Assembly: GCF_008124625.1 (NCBI RefSeq)
Contig: NZ_VNHM01000008.1
Location: 62,001-126,000, forward strand
DNA: 64,000 nt
Source: Desulfallas thermosapovorans DSM 6562
GTDB taxonomy: Bacteria; Bacillota; Desulfotomaculia; Desulfotomaculales; Desulfallaceae
Direction of reading: 5' to 3'
Made by a program: the position numbers and the translations under genes. Below the pieces are notes generated by a model. It was not told the DNA's origin. It searched no databases and worked only from the letters and a program-made list of their open reading frames with translations. Shown piece by piece: positions 34,781 to 42,921 of this stretch (its first letter is position 1; the number at the start of each line of letters is the position of its first letter).

Positions 34781-34794
34781 ATATACTGATTATA

Positions 34795-36135
34795 TCATTG
34801 TTTATTTTGGTTGTCTTTAAGAGTTTCCCGCCCCATGGCCGGTGGCTTCATTTGGGACAAAACCACCATTTCCCGGGCCAGAATCTGCAATTTCTCCTTA
34901 AGTTTAAAAACGCAATAAGATGATTCCCCGTAACCACGCACTATGTCCTCTGCAAGAGCGCGGCAACTGGGTGAACCGCAGGAGCCGCAATCAAGACCGG
35001 GCAAATCGGCGGTAATTTTCTCCACCTGTTCCAACATTTTAATGGCTTCATTTATATCTTCACTGAGCATAAGGGTGGGGCGGGGTTTAATGGGTCCCGG
35101 CAGTTTGCAGGAATCATAATCCACCTTGATGGGCGGAAGTTGTTCCTGCTCAGCGTGTAATATTTTAACCAGGTTTTCCATGCGCACCCGGGACACAAAG
35201 AGATTCTGGGGGACAAGGGGGCCGCCGATGCACCCTCCGGTGCAGGCCTGGGCTTCCACATAATCAATATCTGAAAGGCCGCCCCGCTCAATTTCCTCCA
35301 GTAAATTAATAACACTGTGAATTCCATCCACCGCCAGTAATGACCAGTGTTCGGAAATGGCGTGATTTTCACCGCCTGCTTTGCCCCAACCTACCCCCGC
35401 AGCCGGGGAACGGTTTTCCCGTATTATAGTCGATGGGGATTGCAGTGCGTTTTTAATATCACTGTAAATAATGGACATGGAGATGGCTCCGTCAACATAT
35501 GACCGGTTGCCGAAGGGTTGTTTGACAGCGGTTACCTTGGCGGGGCAGGGAGTGATAAAGAAAACCCCTATTTCCTCATCTTTCAAGCCCAGCTTCTGCA
35601 TGGCTTTCTCCCTGGCCAGGCGAGCTGCAATCTCCATGGGTGTGTCCAGTAAAACAATGTGTTCCAAAAGGCCCGGGAAACGAACCTGCATTAGCCTGAC
35701 CACCGCCGGGCAGGCCGATGAAATCAGGGGTCTGGGTAAATCACTATCGCGCAGGTATTTAGCTAGGCATGCTGAAATAATTTCGGCTCCCACCGCAACC
35801 TCAAAATAATCATCAAAGCCAATATCCAAAAGCGCACCCAGAATATCCCCCGGTTTTACCCGGGGGCCGAACTGAGCATAAAGGGAAGGGGCCGGCAGGG
35901 CGATGGTATGCTTGTACTCCGCCAGCCTCTCCAGGGGATCGGTAACGGCTAGTTTGGCCCGGTTGGGACAAATACGGATACATTCACCGCAATCAATACA
36001 GCGCTCTTCAATTATTTGGGCCCTCCCCTCGCGCACCCGGATGGCCTCGGTGGGACAGTATTTGATACAGTTGGTGCAACCCTTGCATTTTTCAGTATCG
36101 AGCATTACAGAATGAAAGTATTTTTGCATAATCAT
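34795..36135 (-). CDS. Second sensory-type [FeFe] hydrogenase-like protein
   Basis: 446 residues. N-terminal two-cluster ferredoxin (CKGCTNCIKYCP, CIDCGECIRICP), then an H-cluster-like domain with motifs SSACPAVV, TPCPAKVTA and ACTGGCIGGP, and a C-terminal Fes 4Fe-4S domain (LDCGSCGSPSCRALAEDIVRG). As in the 20214 protein, the proton-relay Cys is Ala, and the second motif also lacks the usual Glu, so turnover is unlikely. No PAS domain is present. It overlaps the ATPase gene at 36132 (ATGA) and follows the DRTGG gene, pointing to a signalling rather than metabolic role. Confidence 0.87.
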   Translation of the reverse strand: MIMQKYFHSVMLDTEKCKGCTNCIKYCPTEAIRVREGRAQIIEERCIDCGECIRICPNRAKLAVTDPLERLAEYKHTIALPAPSLYAQFGPRVKPGDILGALLDIGFDDYFEVAVGAEIISACLAKYLRDSDLPRPLISSACPAVVRLMQVRFPGLLEHIVLLDTPMEIAARLAREKAMQKLGLKDEEIGVFFITPCPAKVTAVKQPFGNRSYVDGAISMSIIYSDIKNALQSPSTIIRENRSPAAGVGWGKAGGENHAISEHWSLLAVDGIHSVINLLEEIERGGLSDIDYVEAQACTGGCIGGPLVPQNLFVSRVRMENLVKILHAEQEQLPPIKVDYDSCKLPGPIKPRPTLMLSEDINEAIKMLEQVEKITADLPGLDCGSCGSPSCRALAEDIVRGYGESSYCVFKLKEKLQILAREMVVLSQMKPPAMGRETLKDNQNKQ

Positions 36136-36557
36136 TCACCACCCGGTCGATTTATAATAACCGCGGTGACTGTGGTGCCGTAACCCGGCCTGGATTCAAT
36201 ATCCAGTTTGTCGGAACAGCGCTGAATATTGGGTAAGCCCATGCCAGCTCCGAATCCCATTTCCCTGACATGGGGGGGGGCCGTGGAGTACCCTTCCTGC
36301 AGGGCCAGGGAAACATCAGCAATGCCGGGGCCTTCGTCCGCGGCTGTGATTTGCACCCGGTCCGGTAATAAAACAGCAGACAGGATACCTTTATGGGCGT
36401 GGATAACAATGTTTAGCTCGGCCTCATAGGCAACAATTACTGTTTTCCTGATGGTTTCTATTTTCATGCCCACCATTTGCAGGGCCTTTTTAATTTGAGC
36501 CGCAGCCTCGCCGGCACGATTAAAATCCATGCCCCGGACCTCAAATTCCATTTTCAT
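36132..36557 (-). CDS. Anti-sigma-factor-type ATP-binding protein (SpoIIAB/RsbW-like)
   Basis: 141 residues from ATG 36557 (TTGGAGAG seven bases upstream; the longer TTG frame starts inside that SD). A GHKL ATPase fold: N-box AYEAELNIVIHAH, G1 box ADEGPGIADVSLALQEG and G2 GFGAGMGLPNIQRCSD. Relatives phosphorylate anti-sigma antagonists in partner-switching pathways. Directly coupled to the hydrogenase-like sensor gene downstream, and 22 bp after the DRTGG gene. Confidence 0.88.
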   Translation of the reverse strand: MKMEFEVRGMDFNRAGEAAAQIKKALQMVGMKIETIRKTVIVAYEAELNIVIHAHKGILSAVLLPDRVQITAADEGPGIADVSLALQEGYSTAPPHVREMGFGAGMGLPNIQRCSDKLDIESRPGYGTTVTAVIINRPGGE

Positions 36558-36578
36558 GGGGTCACTCTCCAAGGGAAA

Positions 36579-36935
36579 TCAGGAACTGCGCAAGCCGTGC
36601 TGGTAAAGCAAACCGCAGCTTTCAAAAAGAAACCGGTTGGTTACCAGCAGGGGAAGTTTCTTTTCGTTTGCTAAACGAATGATCTCCTGTCCGGGCCTTT
36701 TACCCCGCACAAATAAAATAGCCTTGGCTTCAATCATATCAGCCACCCGTATGATCTGGATGTTGGTTAAACCGGTGATAAGCAGGCATTCCGGCCTGGA
36801 AAAACAAAGGGAATCGCTCATTAAATCACACCCGAATCCCGAGTTGATTTCAATATCAAGTAATTCCCCACCTGTGATAACATCAGCGTCCAGTATTTGT
36901 TTAATGGTTGATAGTTTGATAGGCCTCACCGCCAT
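36579..36935 (-). CDS. DRTGG-domain protein
   Basis: 118 residues. One DRTGG domain spans almost the whole chain (DADVITGGELLDIEINSGFGCDLMSDSLCF...LLITGLTNIQIIRVADMIEAKAILFVRGKRP). In other proteins this domain accompanies CBS or phosphotransacetylase domains and may bind a ligand. Stand-alone versions are typical of Clostridial hydrogenase loci beside HATPase and hydrogenase-like genes. No good SD before ATG 36935. First gene of the three-gene sensor operon. Confidence 0.85.
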   Translation of the reverse strand: MAVRPIKLSTIKQILDADVITGGELLDIEINSGFGCDLMSDSLCFSRPECLLITGLTNIQIIRVADMIEAKAILFVRGKRPGQEIIRLANEKKLPLLVTNRFLFESCGLLYQHGLRSS

Positions 36936-37112
36936 AAAAAAAACTTATTTAAAAAAAGCCATAATAATAAGCGTTGTTAATTATGAATTATAAACTGTTG
37001 TTATAGCTTAATAGTAATAGTAATAAATAAATTAAAAAAAAGCAATCATTTTTTACAATTTATAAAAGTGTGGTATTGCTTCATTAAATATTTTAGTTTA
37101 CAATAAATAAGT

Positions 37113-37129
37113 ATTCTTACCGTTAGAAT
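37113..37129. promoter_or_regulatory. Candidate MarR operator
   Basis: ATTCTTACCGTTAGAAT is palindromic at 14 of 17 positions and lies 59 bases upstream of the MarR start, in a very AT-rich divergent spacer. Confidence 0.4.
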
Positions 37130-37187
37130 TCTAATAATTAAATCACTAAATGATTTTATAAGAATAATGATATGCCTGTGGAGGTGA

Positions 37188-37649
37188 TTGAAAATTAATT
37201 TTGACACAGCAAAACAAATCCACAACCTGTTATTCACTTTCATGGGGCTATTCCACGAGAAATTCCTTTTACGCTTTCGACAAGAGTTTCACGAGTACAG
37301 CCGGGTGCCATGCTTGAAAAAAAACCATATGAAGATATTAAATGTGTTGTACCAAAGAGACCGCATAACTTTGACTGAAATTAGTAAAATGCTTGATATT
37401 GAAAAGGGTAGCCTTACTACGCTGGTTGACTTGCTGGAAAAGGAGGACTTCGTAATCCGTACCAGTGACCCCATGGATCGCAGGAAAACTCTAATCCGTC
37501 TGAGTTCCCGCGGGAGGGAAGAGATGGATCGCGTGATGGATTTTTGTGCCCAAAAAATGAACGAAATATTACATGATGTTGACTCTGTTGAAATACAGCA
37601 ATTCGTCACCAGTTTGCAGTCCGCGGTTAAGTTTATGAGAAAAATTTAA
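37188..37649 (+). CDS. MarR-family transcriptional regulator
   Basis: 153 residues. Winged helix-turn-helix at about 45-110: KKNHMKILNVLYQRDRITLTEISKMLDIEKGSLTTLVDLLEKEDFVIRTSDPMDRRKTLIRLSSRG, with the conserved D-R-R wing. TTG 37188 has GGAGG only three bases away. It precedes the MATE pump by 31 bp and probably represses that operon in response to a small molecule. Confidence 0.9.
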   Translation: MKINFDTAKQIHNLLFTFMGLFHEKFLLRFRQEFHEYSRVPCLKKNHMKILNVLYQRDRITLTEISKMLDIEKGSLTTLVDLLEKEDFVIRTSDPMDRRKTLIRLSSRGREEMDRVMDFCAQKMNEILHDVDSVEIQQFVTSLQSAVKFMRKI

Positions 37650-37680
37650 AATAATGTGTATAGAGAAAGGTTAGTGTCTT

Positions 37681-39048
37681 ATGGCAAACAATTTAGACCT
37701 CGGGAATGGAAATACCGGCAAACTGCTGTGGGAATTCTCCATACCCGCCATTATCGGCATGTCAGTGAATGCCTTTTACAATGTTATATCGCGAATATTT
37801 GTGGGGCAAGGTGTTAATTACCTTGCTATCGCTGCCGTTACGGTAGCTATGCCGGTTATGATTCTTTTATTTGCTGTTGCCATGTTAATCGGTATTGGTG
37901 CCACAGCATTGATTTCAATACGGCTCGGGGAGCAAAAAAAAGAAGAAGCGGATAAAATTGCGGGTAACGCCACACTACTCTTAATATTACTTCCCTTATT
38001 ATTTTCAATAGCATATTTTCTCTTTTCCGAACCGGTGTTGAGGTTGTTTGGCGCCACCAGTCCCGATGTTTTACCTTACGCCCGGGATTATATGCATATT
38101 ATTATGATTGGTGCCGTGCCGGGATCCATTGCCTTTGGCTTGAACAACTTTATCCGGGCCGAAGGAAATCCCCGGTTCGCCATGTTTACTCAAGTCATCG
38201 GTGGTGTCATAAACATTATTTTACATTATGTGTTTATCTTTATATTGGGGTGGGGTGTCAAAGGAGCCGCCCTGGCAGTTATTGTGGGCCAAACAGTTTC
38301 GGCGGTTTGGGTGATCAGTTATTTCCTCCGGGGAACGAGCATGATTAAAATTAAACTTAAAAATATGAAGCTCCAGATTCCCATTGCTATAAAAATAATG
38401 GCCATTGGCTTTGCGCCCTTTGCCATGCAAATAGCCAATAGCGTTCAGCAAACCATTTTAAACAAAATCATCATGTTCTATGGCGGAGATTTAGCTCTCT
38501 CAGCAGTGGGTATTGTCATGAGTGTAGGTATGATTTTGATTATGCCCATTGTGGGTATTAGTCAGGGGGCACAGCCCATCATCGGTTATAATTATGGTGC
38601 ACAGCGTTTCGATAGGGTAAAAGAAACACTAAAAAAAGGAATTTTGGCCAGTACGGTACTGGCTATAATTGGTTTTGCCGGTACTCGCTTTTTTGCCATC
38701 CCGGTGGTGGCACTTTTCAGCAAAGGTGATGCAGCTCTGACCCAATTGGCAGCACACGCCCTGGTTACGTTTTTTGCCTGTCTACCCATTGTGGGCTTTC
38801 ATATTTTGGGCGCAAATTACTTCCAGGCTGTGGGCAAACCAATACAATCCACTATCCTCAGCTTATCCAGGCAGGTGCTCATATTTATCCCGCTGCTACT
38901 GATTTTGCCCAATTTCTGGGGAATTGAGGGGGTTTGGAGAACGGCACCAATTGCCGATATCCTGGCTGTACTTTTGACGGCTATAGTGTTATTTTATGAA
39001 ATGAAAAATATAAATCCAAAACCGACCCTGGCCATGGAGTCAAACTAA
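37681..39048 (+). CDS. MATE-family efflux transporter
   Basis: 455 residues with 12 predicted membrane helices and internal duplication. MATE signatures are IPAIIGMSVNAFYNVISRIFVG near the N-terminus and GISQGAQPIIGYNYGAQRFDRVKETL near residue 300 (MepA-like group). It exports cationic compounds by Na+ or H+ antiport; substrates are not known here. Cotranscribed with the MarR regulator, like mepRA. Confidence 0.93.
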   Translation: MANNLDLGNGNTGKLLWEFSIPAIIGMSVNAFYNVISRIFVGQGVNYLAIAAVTVAMPVMILLFAVAMLIGIGATALISIRLGEQKKEEADKIAGNATLLLILLPLLFSIAYFLFSEPVLRLFGATSPDVLPYARDYMHIIMIGAVPGSIAFGLNNFIRAEGNPRFAMFTQVIGGVINIILHYVFIFILGWGVKGAALAVIVGQTVSAVWVISYFLRGTSMIKIKLKNMKLQIPIAIKIMAIGFAPFAMQIANSVQQTILNKIIMFYGGDLALSAVGIVMSVGMILIMPIVGISQGAQPIIGYNYGAQRFDRVKETLKKGILASTVLAIIGFAGTRFFAIPVVALFSKGDAALTQLAAHALVTFFACLPIVGFHILGANYFQAVGKPIQSTILSLSRQVLIFIPLLLILPNFWGIEGVWRTAPIADILAVLLTAIVLFYEMKNINPKPTLAMESN

Positions 39049-39097
39049 AAAGATAACTGTATAATCGCCGCCGGTGATGGTGGTTTTTATTAAAGGT

Positions 39098-39128
39098 CTG
39101 GATGTTAGAATCCAGCTTTTTTTTATTT
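39098..39128 (+). terminator. Intrinsic terminator of the MATE gene
   Basis: CTGGAT, a six-base loop, ATCCAGCTTTTTTTT. Confidence 0.85.
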
Positions 39129-39306
39129 TTTTGTATAATGTTGAAATTTTGTCATTGATTTTTTGGGACAAAGGAACTATTATAATAAGTAAATTAAATG
39201 AATATCAATAAGTATTGATTATGAAGATTTTTGTTTTTGATTAAAAAAACTTATGAGCAAGAATTGGTTTCTGTTATGAATATATCAAAGAAAGGGGGAT
39301 TTAAGA

Positions 39307-39552
39307 ATGTTTAACGGACTTTTCCAGCCTACACATCTTATCCTCATTCTGGTGGTGGTGCTCATTATCTTTGGGCCGGGCAAGCTGCCTGATGCAGCCA
39401 AGGCTATGGGTAACGCGCTGCGGGAAATGAGGAATTCCTTTGCTTCAAATGAGGATGAGGCCGGGAAAAAGGAAAAAATGGAAGGCGTAGCTGCCGCTAC
39501 TGCTACCACTTCTTCCACTCCCAAAGTATCAACAACCAAAGCGACCGATTAA
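39307..39552 (+). CDS. tatA: Twin-arginine translocase subunit TatA
   Basis: 81 residues: an N-terminal membrane helix (LILILVVVLIIFGPGKLP, with the FGPGKLP hinge), then an amphipathic helix (DAAKAMGNALREMRNSF) and a charged, Thr-rich tail. TatA forms the translocation pore for folded proteins. SD AAAGGGGG before ATG. With tatC it precedes the Tat-exported hydrogenase, its likely main cargo. Confidence 0.94.
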   Translation: MFNGLFQPTHLILILVVVLIIFGPGKLPDAAKAMGNALREMRNSFASNEDEAGKKEKMEGVAAATATTSSTPKVSTTKATD

Positions 39553-39645
39553 TCAACTGCTGTTTTATTACCTGCGGTAGCGAAAAGCGCCTGTTATTTA
39601 TAAGGAACATAAAAATCTTAAATGTATAAAAAGGTGGTGGGGTAA

Positions 39646-40452
39646 ATGGCAAACCAGAAAGAAATGACCGTGGTACAGCACCTGGAAGAACTTCGGAAAG
39701 TATTGATTATATCGATTATTTCCACAGTTGTTGCAGCTGCGGTGTGCTGGTTTTTCAGCGAGAGATTCCTGGCCATACTGCTGCAACCGGTAACAGGGGC
39801 GGGACACGAAATAATTTACATCGGTGTCACCGAAGCGGTGATGACCAAGATTAAGCTTGCTTTTTTCCTGGGATTTCTGGCTGCTTTACCCATCACACTC
39901 TGGCAGTTCTGGGGGTTTGTGATTCCGGCGCTGCGTAAAATAGAAAGGGTTTACTTTACCCTGTTTATTTTGATTTCTTTCCTTTTGTTTGTGGGGGGCG
40001 TTGCCTTTGGTTTTCTGGTGGTCTTCAAATTGTGTGTTTCCTTTTTGTTGAGTTACGGCGGCCCCCAGCTGGTTCCTATGCTCACCATTGGTAAGTATGT
40101 TTCCTTTACGTTGAACTTTTTATTGCCCTTTGGCCTTATTTTTGAAATGCCACTGGCCAGCTTCTTCCTGGCCAGGCTTGGAATTATCAATTATCGTTCC
40201 ATGGTGAAGGGACGCAAGATTGCTATACTGGTTTCCGTGGTCATTGCGTCAGCGGTGGTATCAAGCCCCGAAATTTTCACCGTGCTCCTATTTGCGGCGC
40301 CAATGTACTTATTGTACGAAATAAGCGCCAGCATTGTTAAAGTTGTGGAATGGAGCATGAATTTGAAAAAGTCGGGCCAAAAGTTTAGTATTCTGGCGCC
40401 TGTCAAAAGATTAATTGCCAGGGCCAGAGGAATCAGGATCTTTGCCAAGTAG
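39646..40452 (+). CDS. tatC: Twin-arginine translocase subunit TatC
   Basis: 268 residues with six membrane helices and TatC motifs: HLEELRKVLIISI at the N-terminus, the PITLWQFWGFVIPAL segment and FGLIFEMPL. TatC binds twin-arginine signal peptides. SD AAAGGTGG. It ends 38 bp before the Tat hydrogenase start. The C-terminal tail is longer than usual and basic. Confidence 0.94.
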   Translation: MANQKEMTVVQHLEELRKVLIISIISTVVAAAVCWFFSERFLAILLQPVTGAGHEIIYIGVTEAVMTKIKLAFFLGFLAALPITLWQFWGFVIPALRKIERVYFTLFILISFLLFVGGVAFGFLVVFKLCVSFLLSYGGPQLVPMLTIGKYVSFTLNFLLPFGLIFEMPLASFFLARLGIINYRSMVKGRKIAILVSVVIASAVVSSPEIFTVLLFAAPMYLLYEISASIVKVVEWSMNLKKSGQKFSILAPVKRLIARARGIRIFAK

Positions 40453-40490
40453 AAATTGCACGGAACTTGAGGAGGAGGTTTAAGCACTTC

Positions 40491-40982
40491 ATGGATGACC
40501 GGGTGCAACAGGACAAAAAAATGACCAGGAGGTCTTTCCTGAGGATAATGGGGGGGTTGGGACTGGCAGGTATCACCGCTAGCCTGGCCGGGTGTGGTAC
40601 CGTTTCTTCCGTGGCTGGCCAGACAGGCGGCGAGGGCTGGTTGCCGCAGCAGTACCAAATACCCGGTTCCTGGCCTGTCCAGGTACGGGGACGGGTGCCC
40701 ATTGAGCCTGACAACCCTTCTATTACCAGAGATGACCAAAAGTGCGTTTTATGCGGGCAATGTTTAGAAGTTTGTCAAAAAACCCAGACCGTGTTCGGGT
40801 ATTATGATTTCCCGCTGGTTGACGAAATCGTATGTATTAACTGCGGTCAGTGTGCCCTCTGGTGTCCTACGGCCGCTATTACGGAACGGGACGACACAGA
40901 AATTGTGTGGCAGGCGATTAACGACCCCGATAAACATGTGGTTGTACAAACCGCACCGGCTACCCGGGTGGGCTCTGGGTGA
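40491..40982 (+). CDS. Tat-exported lipoprotein [FeFe] hydrogenase, N-terminal part (frameshifted)
   Basis: ATG 40491 (GGAGGAGGT upstream) opens a chain with a twin-arginine motif TRRSFLR, a hydrophobic stretch and a lipobox SLAGC. It therefore looks like a Tat-secreted, lipid-anchored protein. Two [4Fe-4S] motifs (CVLCGQCLEVC, CINCGQCALWC) follow, and the H-domain begins with VVVQTAPATRV. The frame then breaks at 40970-40972 (one extra G relative to VALGEEFG in homologues) and stops at TGA 40980-40982. With one base removed, the gene 40491-42075 would encode 527 aa. See the C-terminal part. Confidence 0.85.
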   Translation: MDDRVQQDKKMTRRSFLRIMGGLGLAGITASLAGCGTVSSVAGQTGGEGWLPQQYQIPGSWPVQVRGRVPIEPDNPSITRDDQKCVLCGQCLEVCQKTQTVFGYYDFPLVDEIVCINCGQCALWCPTAAITERDDTEIVWQAINDPDKHVVVQTAPATRVGSG

Positions 40983-42075
40983 GGAATTCGGCCTGGAGCC
41001 GGGTACATGGGTGGCGGGACAGCAGGTGGCCGCATTGAAGCGCCTTGGATTTGACGCGGTATTCGACACCAACTTTACCGCGGATTTGACCATTATGGAG
41101 GAAGCAACGGAACTGATCAAACGAATTAAAGGGGATATTAAAAAGCCGCTGCCGCAGTTCACATCCTGCAGCCCCGGTTGGGTTAAGTTTTGCGAATATT
41201 TTTACCCCGACCTGCTGCCCCATATGAGTACTTGCAAGTCACCCCAGCAAATGCTGGGTGCGCTGATTAAAACGTATTATGCCAAAACCAAAAATATTGA
41301 TCCGGAAAAGATTTTTTCCGTTTCCATTATGCCCTGCACAGCCAAGAAGTTTGAAGCGGCCAGGCCGGAGATGAGTGATAGCGGTCATTACTGGCATAAA
41401 CAGAATATGCAGGATGTGGATGCGGTACTCACCACCAGGGAACTAGCCCGGATGCTTAAAAAAGAAAACATTGATCTGACCAAGCTGCCCGAGCAAAATT
41501 ACGACCCGCTTTTGGGTAAAAGTACCGGTGGGGCAATTATTTTCGGGGCCACCGGTGGAGTGATGGAGGCTGCGGTGCGTACCGCCTACTATTTCATTAC
41601 CGAAAAGGAACCTCCCGCTGGTTTGTTGAATTTGACGCCGGTTCGTGGTCTTGAGGGTGTTAAAGAAGCGGCGGTGGAAGTACCCGGAGTGGGCACGGTA
41701 AAGGTGGCGGTTTGCCATGGTATGAAGAACGGCCGTCAGGTCCTTGAAGCAGTGCGCAAAGGTAATTCCCCCTGGCATTTTGTGGAGTTCATGTCCTGCC
41801 CGGGCGGGTGTGTCAGCGGCGGGGGACAGCCCAGGTCGGCGGTACCGCCTTCAGACGAAGTGCGTATGAAGAGAATCGAGAGTTTATATAAGGCCGATAG
41901 CAGCATGGTCTGGCGGGAAAGTCATGAAAATTCGGAAGTACTGACGCTGTACCAGAATTTTTTACAGCATCCCATGAGCGAATTGGCTGAAGAGTTGTTG
42001 CACACCGGCTATGAGGACCGGAGTATCAGCTTCAAGCAACCGAAGGCTGCCGCTGGATCGGCGGGCATTATTTAA
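40970..42075 (+). CDS. Tat-exported [FeFe] hydrogenase, C-terminal H-cluster part (frameshifted)
   Basis: Continuation of the hydrogenase in the +1 frame, from GEEFGLEPG (40978 on) to TAA 42075. It carries the H-cluster domain with TSCSPGW (41161-41181), MPCTAKKFEA and SCPGGCVSGGGQP. In the first motif, Ser replaces the Cys that normally ligates the [4Fe-4S] part of the H-cluster. The proton-relay Cys is kept. No SD or good start exists for separate translation; the out-of-frame ATG 40804 lies inside the upstream half. The neighbours (ferredoxin subunit, NrfD) indicate an extracytoplasmic, quinone-linked hydrogenase. Confidence 0.8.
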
Positions 42076-42091
42076 GGGGAGGTGAGCAAAA

Positions 42092-42886
42092 ATGTCCAAG
42101 GGTGTACTGGTTGATATAACACGTTGTGTAGGCTGCGGAAGCTGTGCGGTGGCCTGTAAAATGTGGAACTCTCTGCAGTATAACAACGGTGTTGATACTG
42201 TGGGTGAAAACGCTGAACTGGCGGCTGAAGAATGGACCGTGGTTAAAAAAGCGGTGGTTAAAAAGGAGCAAAAAACAGCCTGGCGCTTTGTAAAACAACA
42301 GTGCCTGCATTGCCTGGAACCGGCCTGCGCTTCGGCCTGCTTTTCCAGGGCCATTCAAAAAACCAAGGAAGGCCCGGTGGTTTATGTCGAAGAACTCTGC
42401 GTTGGTTGCCGGTATTGCATGCTGGCCTGTCCCTACAACATACCCAAATACGAGTGGGACAAAACTTTCCCCAGGGTAAGGAAATGCCAGATGTGCGCCA
42501 GCCGCGTAAGCAATGGAGAAGCACCTGCCTGTGTCGGGGTATGCCCGTCCGGTGCTCTGACCTTTGGTGATCGTGCGGAGTTGTTACAGCTGGCCAGGGA
42601 GAGAATCAGCAGCGGTGGCTACATAAACCATATCTACGGCGAAGATGAAGCCGGGGGAACAAACTGGCTGTATATTGCGGACGTTCCCTTTGAAGAACTG
42701 GGCTTCCGCACCGGAATTACCACTAAACCTCTACCGGAGTATTCCGAGAGTATTCTGCGCTTGACCCCTGCCGTGGGGCTGGGTTGGGGCGCTGTGCTCA
42801 CCGGCCTTTACGTCTATAACAGGCGTAGAAACGAAGTCGCCCGGGAAGAAAAAATAAGCAGTGTAAAAAAAGGTAAGAAAAAATAA
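42092..42886 (+). CDS. Four-cluster ferredoxin subunit (HybA/HmcB-like) with C-terminal anchor
   Basis: 264 residues with Cys groups CVGCGSCAVACKMW, CLHCLEPACASAC, CVGCRYCMLACP and CQMCASR...CVGVCPSGAL, the [4Fe-4S] relay subunit pattern of HybA, HmcB and DsrO. One membrane helix near the C-terminus (LTPAVGLGWGAVLTGLYVYN, about 225-245) is followed by a basic tail. It starts MSKGVLVD with no signal peptide. If it faces outward it must be carried across with the Tat-signal hydrogenase subunit. SD GGGGAGGTGA. It links the hydrogenase to the NrfD subunit. Confidence 0.9.
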   Translation: MSKGVLVDITRCVGCGSCAVACKMWNSLQYNNGVDTVGENAELAAEEWTVVKKAVVKKEQKTAWRFVKQQCLHCLEPACASACFSRAIQKTKEGPVVYVEELCVGCRYCMLACPYNIPKYEWDKTFPRVRKCQMCASRVSNGEAPACVGVCPSGALTFGDRAELLQLARERISSGGYINHIYGEDEAGGTNWLYIADVPFEELGFRTGITTKPLPEYSESILRLTPAVGLGWGAVLTGLYVYNRRRNEVAREEKISSVKKGKKK

Positions 42887-42921
42887 ATACCGTTTATTCA
42901 ATGACGGGGAGGTAATGATTT

